Source: Maribacter sp.
Lineage (GTDB): Bacteria > Bacteroidota > Bacteroidia > Flavobacteriales > Flavobacteriaceae
Assembly: GCA_018679695.1 (NCBI GenBank)
Contig: JAHHKH010000144.1
Span: 1 to 5,138, forward strand
DNA length: 5,138 nt
Direction of reading: 5' to 3'
Each line of letters opens with the position of its first letter. Positions within the stretch are counted from its first letter, which is position 1. The position numbers were made by a program, and so were the translations under genes. Positions 1 through 5,138 of this stretch are shown here, piece after piece. Under the pieces are notes generated by a model. That model saw only the letters and a list, made by a program, of their open reading frames with translations. It was not told where the DNA came from and searched no databases.

Positions 1-685
1 TTGTGGCACCTCCTAAGGTTTCATTATCAACCTCCTCACCAATAGCGGCTTTGACCAAATAACTTCCCGCTAGAAAAATGCTCCCCGTCTTATTTACGAT
101 CAAGGCTTCATCACTCATTATGGGAAGATAGGCTCCCCCTGCGACGCAACTTCCCATAATCGCGGCTATTTGGGTAATCCCCATACTGCTCATTACCGCA
201 TTGTTCCGAAATATACGTCCAAAATGTTCTTTGTCTGGGAATATTTGATCCTGCATTGGAAGAAAGACACCTGCACTGTCAACCAGATATATTATGGGCA
301 ATCTATTTTCAATGGCTATTTCTTGGGCCCGTAGGTTTTTCTTACCGGTTATTGGAAACCATGCCCCGGCTTTTACCGTAGCGTCATTGGCAACCACGAT
401 GCACTGCTTCCCTTTTATATGGCCTATTTTGACGACTACCCCGCCCGAAGGGCATCCTCCATGCTCTTCATACATACCTTCACCTACCAAAGCTCCAATT
501 TCAATACTTTTCTCATCGGAATCCAATAAATAGGCAATTCGCTCCCGTGCAGTCATCTTACCTTGTGCATGCTGTTTCTCAATACGCGCTTTTCCACCTC
601 CCAATTTAACTTGGGCAAGCCTCTTTTTGAGTTGGGATAGCTGTAGTTTGTTCTGGTCTTCGTTTTTATTGAACTCTATGTCCAT
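1..685 (-). CDS. Acyl-CoA carboxylase carboxyltransferase (beta) subunit, methylcrotonyl-CoA carboxylase-like; N-terminal part, cut by the window edge
   Basis: Reading the minus strand from the ATG at 685-683 gives 228 uninterrupted residues that run off the left edge. Family members have about 540 residues, so about 40 percent is present. The protein is the cytoplasmic carboxyltransferase that moves CO2 from biotin to an acyl-CoA, working with a biotin carboxylase/carrier subunit not seen here. Visible marks are the leader LGGGKARIEKQH (28-39) with GKMTARERI (42-50), the block VVANDATVKAGAWFP (97-111), NLRAQEIAIENRLP (117-130), VDSAG (135-139, first oxyanion-hole region), FPDKEHFGRIF (149-159), GSCVAGGAY (178-186, second oxyanion-hole region) and AAIGEEVDNETLGGAT (213-228). 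This pattern follows methylcrotonyl-CoA carboxylase beta (leucine degradation) more closely than propionyl-CoA carboxylase, but substrate cannot be fixed from half a protein. The start is firm: an in-frame TAA lies five codons upstream and no other ATG intervenes. The gene is divergent from the oxidoreductase. Confidence 0.93.
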   Translation of the reverse strand, partial: MDIEFNKNEDQNKLQLSQLKKRLAQVKLGGGKARIEKQHAQGKMTARERIAYLLDSDEKSIEIGALVGEGMYEEHGGCPSGGVVVKIGHIKGKQCIVVANDATVKAGAWFPITGKKNLRAQEIAIENRLPIIYLVDSAGVFLPMQDQIFPDKEHFGRIFRNNAVMSSMGITQIAAIMGSCVAGGAYLPIMSDEALIVNKTGSIFLAGSYLVKAAIGEEVDNETLGGAT

Positions 686-757
686 ATACTTTCCGGTTTC
701 TTAAATTCCAGGCTAAAGATAAGGAGTAAATTTGATTACTTTTGGGAATAACTTAAA
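686..757. promoter_or_regulatory. Divergent intergenic spacer, with a possible Bacteroidota -7 element for the oxidoreductase gene
   Basis: These 72 bases separate two genes reading away from each other, so they must carry promoter activity for at least one and probably both. On the plus strand, 737-744 (TACTTTTG) matches the Bacteroidota -7 consensus TAnnTTTG exactly, but no TTG or TTTG lies at the usual 17-23 base distance upstream. It would also leave a leader of fewer than about 10 bases before the ATG at 758. On the minus strand, TATCTTTA (721-714) is a one-mismatch -7 candidate, likewise without a -33 partner. No operator-like inverted repeat was seen. The role as promoter region is inferred from gene orientation; the exact elements are weak. 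Confidence 0.35.
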
Positions 758-1747
758 ATGGATATGAAACAAAAAATTAGGTGGGGCATTATTGGTTTAG
801 GTGGTATTGCCCACAAATTTGCCAATGATCTTAAACTTGTTCAAAATGCTGAAATAACGGCAGTCGCTTCTCGAAATATTGATAATGCATTGGCATTCAA
901 GAGTGAATATGGCGCTTCCTACGCATTTGGAAGCTATGAAGAGTTATTCCAAAATAAAGAAGTGGATGTAGTTTATATTGCAACACCCCATACCTCACAT
1001 AAAGAATGGAGTATTAAGGCCATGGATCAGGGTAAACATGTTCTTTGTGAGAAACCCATGGGTATGAATAGAGCCGATATTGAAGAGTTGATATCCGTGG
1101 CCAAGCGCAATAGGGTATTTTTAATGGAAGCGCTATGGACACGTTTTAAACCCGCAATTAAAAATATCAGAACTTTGATTGCTCAAGGCGAAATAGGGGA
1201 CATCAGCTATATTCATGCCGATTTTGCTTTTTTCGCTTTGGATAGGTCCGAAGAAGGGCGATTATTAAACCCCGAACTAGGGGGCGGTTCTTTACTTGAT
1301 ATCGGTATCTATCCAATATTTTTATCATATCTCTTATTGGGAATACCGGAAAAAATACAATCTTCCTCGAAATTTTATAAGACTGGGGTCGAAATACAAA
1401 CATCCATGATTTTTGAATATCCAAATGCACAGGCCATTTTATATAGTGGTCTTACATCAGAATCAAAAATGGAAGCCGAGATTTCGGGAAGTGCGGGTTC
1501 TATCTATTTAAAACCTCGCTGGCATGAAGCAGAGGGATATACATTGGTTAAAGGCGGGGAAATTCAGAATTTTGATCTCCCAGCACCTGGAAATGGATAT
1601 ACCTACGAGATCGAAGAGGTACATGCCTGCCTGCAGGCCCATAAATTGGAAAGTAACCTATGGAGCTATCAAAATAGTTTGGACTTGGCGCAATTGTTGG
1701 AGACAGTTCGTATTCAGAACGGAATAACCTTCCCTTTTGAACAATAA
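758..1747 (+). CDS. Gfo/Idh/MocA family NAD(P)-dependent oxidoreductase, dihydrodiol / D-xylose dehydrogenase type
   Basis: This 329-residue protein has the normal family length and is probably a cytoplasmic dehydrogenase of a sugar or related polyol. The N-terminal Rossmann fold begins with WGIIGLGGIAHKFA (9-22), holding the GxGxxA dinucleotide loop (13-18). ASRN (37-40) follows at the end of the second strand, where an Arg often favours NADP. ATPHTSH (75-81) and CEKPMGMN (97-104) come next, with Lys99 the family's catalytic lysine. The C-terminal alpha/beta domain contains MEALWTRFKPA (123-133) and GGGSLLDIGIYP (175-186), with Tyr185 the likely active-site tyrosine. The pairing of these two motifs is typical of dimeric dihydrodiol dehydrogenases and D-xylose 1-dehydrogenases; the actual substrate is unknown. 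There is no signal peptide. The ATG at 758 follows an A-rich leader; the ATG at 764 is a possible alternative that would remove only two residues. The next gene starts 72 bases downstream on the same strand with no clear terminator between. Confidence 0.93.
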   Translation: MDMKQKIRWGIIGLGGIAHKFANDLKLVQNAEITAVASRNIDNALAFKSEYGASYAFGSYEELFQNKEVDVVYIATPHTSHKEWSIKAMDQGKHVLCEKPMGMNRADIEELISVAKRNRVFLMEALWTRFKPAIKNIRTLIAQGEIGDISYIHADFAFFALDRSEEGRLLNPELGGGSLLDIGIYPIFLSYLLLGIPEKIQSSSKFYKTGVEIQTSMIFEYPNAQAILYSGLTSESKMEAEISGSAGSIYLKPRWHEAEGYTLVKGGEIQNFDLPAPGNGYTYEIEEVHACLQAHKLESNLWSYQNSLDLAQLLETVRIQNGITFPFEQ

Positions 1748-1756
1748 AGTCTCGCC

Positions 1757-1791
1757 TTTGTAAGGTATTCTTTTAAAAATTCCGATATTTG
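1757..1791 (+). promoter_or_regulatory. Candidate Bacteroidota promoter for the small membrane protein and ettA
   Basis: TTTG at 1757-1760 is followed after 23 bases by GATATTTG (1784-1791), which matches the phylum's -7 consensus TAnnTTTG at all but the first base. The spacing is at the upper end of the 17-23 bases usually quoted for this sigma factor class. Transcription would start near 1797-1800, leaving a leader of about 20 bases before the ATG at 1820. The element lies in the only gap in this gene run large enough for a promoter. The match is imperfect, and short AT-rich motifs of this kind arise by chance, so this is a candidate only. Confidence 0.35.
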
Positions 1792-1819
1792 AATTTACCA
1801 TAAACCAAACCAAAGTAAA

Positions 1820-2002
1820 ATGGGAATGAATAAGAATACCGTTTTGGCCTGGGCCACTTTTATCATGATAATTGTAGGACTTGGTTTAATTGCCCTTGGC
1901 GCTTTTAGGTATGACGAAGTTGCAGGATGGGGTTTTGCCTCAGTAGGTATCGGTTTTTTTGCCATTGCTTGGGTTTTCAATGCACTCAAAGGACGAGTCT
2001 AA
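1820..2002 (+). CDS. Small two-helix membrane protein, likely CAL67264 family, directly upstream of ettA
   Basis: This is a 60-residue protein of unknown function. It has two hydrophobic segments, about residues 7-29 and 35-55, joined by a short charged turn (RYDEVAG, 30-36). Basic residues sit at both ends (Lys5; Lys57 and Arg59), while the turn is net acidic. By the positive-inside rule both termini should be cytoplasmic, giving a hairpin in the inner membrane. Both helices are rich in small residues, with glycines at 20, 22, 27, 36, 38, 43 and 45, which suggests tight helix packing or oligomerisation. There is no cleavable signal peptide, catalytic motif or metal site. From memory it resembles the flavobacterial CAL67264 membrane protein family. 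That it is real is supported by an A-rich Bacteroidota-style leader before ATG 1820, full use of a gap between two clear genes, and placement 29 bases before ettA. An in-frame ATG at 1826 is an alternative start. Confidence 0.82.
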   Translation: MGMNKNTVLAWATFIMIIVGLGLIALGAFRYDEVAGWGFASVGIGFFAIAWVFNALKGRV

Positions 2003-2031
2003 CTATCCATTAATCTAATAATCAGTATCAA

Positions 2032-3723
2032 ATGTCTGACGATAAGAAGGTCATTTTCTCCATGTCTGGGGTTACAAAGACGTACAAGAACGCGAATACA
2101 CCAGTTCTTAAGAACATATATCTAAGCTTTTTTTATGGAGCCAAAATAGGGATTTTAGGACTGAATGGATCGGGTAAATCCACACTGTTGCGAATTATTG
2201 CGGGTGTCGACAAAAACTATCAGGGCGATGTTGTGTTTTCCCCAGGTTACAACGTTGGATACTTAGAACAGGAACCTCAGCTGGATGAAGAAAAGACGGT
2301 CCTGGAAGTAGTAAGGGAAGGAGCATCCGAAACTGTGGCTGTCCTCGATGAATATAACAAGATCAATGATATGTTCGCGCTTCCGGAAGTGTATGAGGAT
2401 GCAGATAAAATGCAGAAATTAATGGACCGGCAGGCGGTGCTACAGGATCAGATCGATGCAAGCAATGCATGGGAACTCGATACCAAGTTAGAGATAGCCA
2501 TGGACGCCCTACGTACTCCGGAACCTGATAAGAAAATAGCTATTCTTTCAGGTGGGGAAAGAAGACGTGTGGCCTTGTGCAGGTTACTATTGCAAGAACC
2601 TGAAATCTTGCTATTGGATGAGCCTACCAACCACTTGGATGCAGAATCGGTACACTGGTTAGAACATCATTTGGCCCAATATAAGGGCACTGTTATCGCA
2701 GTAACGCACGACCGTTATTTCTTGGACAATGTAGCAGGATGGATATTGGAATTGGACCGCGGGGAAGGCATTCCCTGGAAAGGGAATTATTCCAGTTGGT
2801 TGGATCAAAAGTCAAAACGATTGGCACAGGAGAGCAAAACAGCATCCAAACGACAAAAGACCTTGGAACGTGAGCTTGAATGGGTACGTCAAGGTGCAAA
2901 AGGCAGGCAGACCAAACAAAAGGCCCGTTTAAAGAATTATGACAAACTCATGAGTCAAGATCAAAAACAGCTCGATGAGAAATTGGAAATTTATATTCCA
3001 AATGGCCCTCGTTTGGGCACCAATGTGATTGAGGCCAAGGGAGTAAGTAAAGGCTATGGCGACAGATTGCTTTATGAGGATTTGAATTTTAAACTGCCAC
3101 AGGCCGGTATCGTTGGGGTGATTGGTCCCAATGGTGCAGGAAAGACAACTATCTTTAGGATGATAATGGGAGAGGAAACCCCTGACAGTGGGGAATTCGT
3201 TGTTGGCGACACCGCCAAAATAGCCTATGTTGATCAGAGTCATTCGAACATCGATCAAGACAAAACAATCTGGCAAAATTTCAGTGATGAACAGGAATTG
3301 ATAATGATGGGAGGAAGACAGGTGAATTCTCGGGCATATTTGAGTCGTTTTAACTTTTCAGGAAGCGAGCAGAACAAAAAAGTAAGTATGCTTTCTGGTG
3401 GGGAACGTAACCGACTGCATTTGGCGATGACCCTAAAGGAAGAAGGCAATGTATTACTTTTAGATGAGCCTACCAATGATTTAGATGTGAATACATTAAG
3501 GGCTCTGGAAGAAGGTTTGGAAAATTTTGCTGGCTGTGCCGTGGTGATCTCGCATGATAGATGGTTCTTGGATCGGATCTGCACCCACATTTTGGCCTTT
3601 GAGGGCGATTCGCAGGTATACTTCTTTGAAGGATCCTTCACTGATTATGAGGAGAACAAGAAAAAACGATTAGGTGGGGATTTGATCCCAAAACGGATCA
3701 AATATAAAAAATTGATCAGATAG
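2032..3723 (+). CDS. ettA: Energy-dependent translational throttle protein EttA (ABC-F ATPase)
   Basis: This cytoplasmic ABC-F protein has 563 residues, against about 555 for E. coli EttA. It has two ABC ATPase domains and no membrane segments. Known EttA binds the ribosomal E site and gates entry into the elongation cycle according to the ATP/ADP ratio. Domain 1 shows Walker A GLNGSGKST (43-51), signature LSGGE (172-176), Walker B with catalytic Glu197 in LLLDEPTNHLD (193-203), and the switch His226. Domain 2 shows GPNGAGKTT (365-373), LSGGE (454-458), Glu479 in LLLDEPTNDLD (475-485), and His508. Both catalytic sites look intact. The arm insertion that contacts L1 and tRNA lies at about 95-140, and the basic P-site tRNA interaction linker at about 245-320, including WVRQGAKGRQTKQKARL (284-300). 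The tail LIPKRIKYKKLIR is EttA-like and argues against Uup or antibiotic-resistance ABC-F types. It is probably co-transcribed with the small membrane protein and ends at a strong hairpin terminator. Confidence 0.96.
   Translation: MSDDKKVIFSMSGVTKTYKNANTPVLKNIYLSFFYGAKIGILGLNGSGKSTLLRIIAGVDKNYQGDVVFSPGYNVGYLEQEPQLDEEKTVLEVVREGASETVAVLDEYNKINDMFALPEVYEDADKMQKLMDRQAVLQDQIDASNAWELDTKLEIAMDALRTPEPDKKIAILSGGERRRVALCRLLLQEPEILLLDEPTNHLDAESVHWLEHHLAQYKGTVIAVTHDRYFLDNVAGWILELDRGEGIPWKGNYSSWLDQKSKRLAQESKTASKRQKTLERELEWVRQGAKGRQTKQKARLKNYDKLMSQDQKQLDEKLEIYIPNGPRLGTNVIEAKGVSKGYGDRLLYEDLNFKLPQAGIVGVIGPNGAGKTTIFRMIMGEETPDSGEFVVGDTAKIAYVDQSHSNIDQDKTIWQNFSDEQELIMMGGRQVNSRAYLSRFNFSGSEQNKKVSMLSGGERNRLHLAMTLKEEGNVLLLDEPTNDLDVNTLRALEEGLENFAGCAVVISHDRWFLDRICTHILAFEGDSQVYFFEGSFTDYEENKKKRLGGDLIPKRIKYKKLIR
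3680..3703 (+). repeat. 9-bp perfect inverted repeat inside the 3' end of ettA
   Basis: ATTTGATCC (3680-3688) is repeated in inverted form as GGATCAAAT (3695-3703) around the six-base loop CAAAAC. Another TTGATC core follows at 3712-3717. The repeat lies in codons for the C-terminal basic tail of EttA, about 30 bases before the terminator hairpin. In mRNA it could form a moderately stable stem. It may be only a result of codon choice, since each half encodes conserved residues. Confidence 0.6.
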
Positions 3724-3734
3724 ATGGAATTTAA

Positions 3735-3764
3735 AGAAAAGCCCTGATTTAACAGGGCTTTTTT
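3735..3764. terminator. Bidirectional intrinsic terminator between ettA and the M16 gene
   Basis: The core stem GCCCTG (3741-3746) pairs with CAGGGC (3753-3758) around the loop ATTTAA. It is extended outward by A-T pairs to about 3735/3764, with one G-T wobble at 3736/3763. Six Ts (3759-3764) and a further TTT (3766-3768) follow on the plus strand. On the minus strand the hairpin is followed by TTTTCTTT. It therefore fits Rho-independent termination of both converging genes. It lies 11 bases after the ettA stop and starts about 5 bases after the M16 stop. Confidence 0.9.
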
Positions 3765-3769
3765 CTTTG

Positions 3770-5138
3770 TTATTGTTTCAATGGTTTTTGGACAGTTTCT
3801 TGAATTTGGTGTTCAATTTTATTTTTGTCCCCAACAACGATAAGGGTCATTTTTTCTGGCCTTATATATTTTTTTGTCATCTCTTGAACCTTTTCGGGGG
3901 AAATTGCATGCATATTTTTTACCTTATTGGAGAGAAATGACTCATCAAGGTCATGGGTATCCAAGAATATAAGTTGACCTATAATACCATTGGGTGTAGA
4001 ATTCTGAAGAACATAAATCCCAGATTCATAATTGATAATACCGTCCATTTCTTCCTGGGTAGGCGGTTCGTTCTGTAATTTTTCTATCTCTTTATTTATT
4101 TCAAATAAGGAGGCACCGGTATGTTCAGTGGTGACGTCTGCACTTTCAAACCAAATGCCCGACTTATAATTTTCTTGAATACTACTTCTAGGAGAATACG
4201 TATACCCCTTATCTTCCCGTATATTACTGGTAATTCTTGAAGCAAAGGAACCTCCGAGTATGGAATTGGTGATATCAAGGGCAATGTAATCCTCATTGGA
4301 TGGATCCACCACAGGTAAACCATAATATATCGTTGACTGAGGGGCATTTGGGCGATCAATGATCTGTACGGTATTCGAGGTAACCGGACTTGCTATTGGA
4401 TAATTGGATTCGGAGCCTTCACGCCAATCTGACATTGATCTGTCAACTGCCGCCTTAACTTTCTCTTTATCGAAATTTCCCGCGATATAAATAGTTGTGC
4501 GCTTTGCTCCAAAATTTGATTCATAGAATTGTTTGATATCTTCAAGGGTATATGAATCGATCATTTGATCGGTCGGATAATATCTTCCATAAGGATGGTC
4601 TGGATAAATGGTCGCGAAGAAGTCCTTCATGGCTTGGGCACGTGGGCGGGAGAGCCGTACGGCAAGATCCCTTTTAATATCATCTTTTAATCGACCCAAT
4701 TCTTCAGCAGGCCATTTCGGATTTCTTAATACATCGGCCATCAACTCAATCGCGTTAGGGGCAAATTCATATAATACAGCACTCGAAATCGATGAAGTAT
4801 GCACACCAACCCCAATATTTAGATTTCCTCCCATACCTGCCATCTCATCAGCTATTTGTTTCGAAGTTTTGGTTAGGCTACCCTCTTCCAGTAAGTCTGC
4901 CATTAGATCCGCTAACCATACCTGGTTTTCTTCTTCGTTGATATTCCCGGTCTTTACACTAAATCGAATAGTGGCTTTAGGTATTGAACCATAAGGAACC
5001 ATTACCAAGGTAAGGCCGTTATCATAGGAAACAACTTCTTTTTCAGGTAGGTTAAAATCTTTTGGTTCACCTCCCTTAGGTGGCATTTCTTTTTCCTGTG
5101 CATTGACCATTGTCGTTATTACGATAAGAGTCAGTATA
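3770..5138 (-). CDS. Exported M16 (insulinase-like) peptidase homologue lacking the zinc motif; start lies beyond the window
   Basis: Numbering here is from the in-frame Met at 5110 (446 residues to the TAA at 3772-3770). That Met is probably not the start. The frame stays open for nine more codons to the right edge, and these read ILTLIVITT, giving a hydrophobic run ILTLIVITTMVNAQ typical of a signal peptide cut after VNA. The mature protein is then periplasmic or surface-exposed. Two M16 domains are seen: NGLTLVMV (31-38) opens the first, with DHPYGRYYPT (171-180) and YIAGNFD (208-214), and the second includes LGGSFASRITSNIRED (285-300) with GYTYS (302-306). Where active members have HxxEH, this one has Asp68, Ala71 and Asp72, and no Glu occurs from 138 to 189 to supply the third zinc ligand. 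Arg298 and Tyr305, in the position of the substrate-binding R/Y pair, are kept. It is thus probably the non-catalytic subunit of a heterodimeric M16B protease, with the catalytic partner likely encoded upstream, off the right edge. Confidence 0.9.
   Translation of the reverse strand, partial: ILTLIVITTMVNAQEKEMPPKGGEPKDFNLPEKEVVSYDNGLTLVMVPYGSIPKATIRFSVKTGNINEEENQVWLADLMADLLEEGSLTKTSKQIADEMAGMGGNLNIGVGVHTSSISSAVLYEFAPNAIELMADVLRNPKWPAEELGRLKDDIKRDLAVRLSRPRAQAMKDFFATIYPDHPYGRYYPTDQMIDSYTLEDIKQFYESNFGAKRTTIYIAGNFDKEKVKAAVDRSMSDWREGSESNYPIASPVTSNTVQIIDRPNAPQSTIYYGLPVVDPSNEDYIALDITNSILGGSFASRITSNIREDKGYTYSPRSSIQENYKSGIWFESADVTTEHTGASLFEINKEIEKLQNEPPTQEEMDGIINYESGIYVLQNSTPNGIIGQLIFLDTHDLDESFLSNKVKNMHAISPEKVQEMTKKYIRPEKMTLIVVGDKNKIEHQIQETVQKPLKQ

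Noticed and set aside
294..533. 79-codon plus-strand open frame
   Set aside because: It lies antisense inside the conserved carboxyltransferase coding sequence, whose protein motifs run without break through the same bases.
1754..1766. Short hairpin CCTT-TGT-AAGG after the oxidoreductase gene as a terminator
   Set aside because: The stem has only four firm base pairs with a three-base loop and no uninterrupted T-run directly after it, so it is too weak to call.
1795..1989. 64-codon minus-strand open frame opposite the small membrane protein
   Set aside because: The plus-strand product is a coherent two-helix membrane protein with a proper leader and operon position; the antisense product looks like its low-complexity mirror.
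3255..3641. 128-codon minus-strand open frame
   Set aside because: It is entirely antisense to the second ATPase domain of EttA, where the Walker and signature motifs prove the plus-strand reading.
3657..3667. A-rich run near the ettA end as a programmed frameshift site
   Set aside because: The normal frame continues into the conserved EttA tail, so no frameshift is needed.
4608..4994. 128-codon plus-strand open frame
   Set aside because: It is antisense to the conserved first domain of the M16 protein and shows no recognisable motif or plausible promoter.
1..5138. Defence system, mobile element, CRISPR array or RNA gene
   Set aside because: I saw no direct repeats with regular spacing, transposase or integrase motifs, or tRNA/rRNA sequence; nearly all bases are explained by five ordinary genes.

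Overview
The window looks like ordinary core chromosome from a member of the Bacteroidota, most likely a marine-type Flavobacteriaceae. Four things point that way. Base composition is moderately AT-rich. Starts are preceded by A-rich leaders with no Shine-Dalgarno sequence. There is a signal peptide ending in the NAQ style common in this phylum. A tiny membrane protein of a flavobacterial type sits directly before ettA. No tRNA, rRNA, CRISPR array, insertion sequence, phage gene or other mobile element is visible.

Layout, left to right. Positions 1-685 (minus strand) hold the first 228 codons of a biotin-dependent acyl-CoA carboxylase carboxyltransferase (beta) subunit, closest in sequence to methylcrotonyl-CoA carboxylase beta; the rest lies off the left edge. 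A 72-base divergent spacer separates it from a plus-strand run of three genes. These are a Gfo/Idh/MocA NAD(P)-dependent oxidoreductase of the dihydrodiol/D-xylose dehydrogenase type (758-1747), a 60-residue two-helix membrane protein (1820-2002), and the ABC-F translation factor EttA (2032-3723). ettA ends at a strong hairpin that can terminate transcription in both directions (3735-3764). Converging on it from the right is an exported M16 (insulinase-like) peptidase homologue (minus strand, 3770 to beyond 5138). Its zinc-binding motif is lost and its true start lies outside the window.

How the genes relate. The small membrane protein and EttA are 29 bases apart on the same strand and are probably co-transcribed. 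EttA couples the ATP/ADP state to the first steps of translation elongation; what the membrane protein does is unknown. The carboxylase (probably leucine or other acyl-CoA catabolism) and the oxidoreductase are divergent, with no evident shared pathway. The M16 protein is probably the non-catalytic half of a two-subunit periplasmic protease whose catalytic partner is expected just upstream, off the right edge.

I found no convincing undescribed system. The points most worth a second look are the membrane-protein/ettA pairing, the degenerate M16 protein with its hidden upstream start, and the inverted repeat in the 3' end of ettA.
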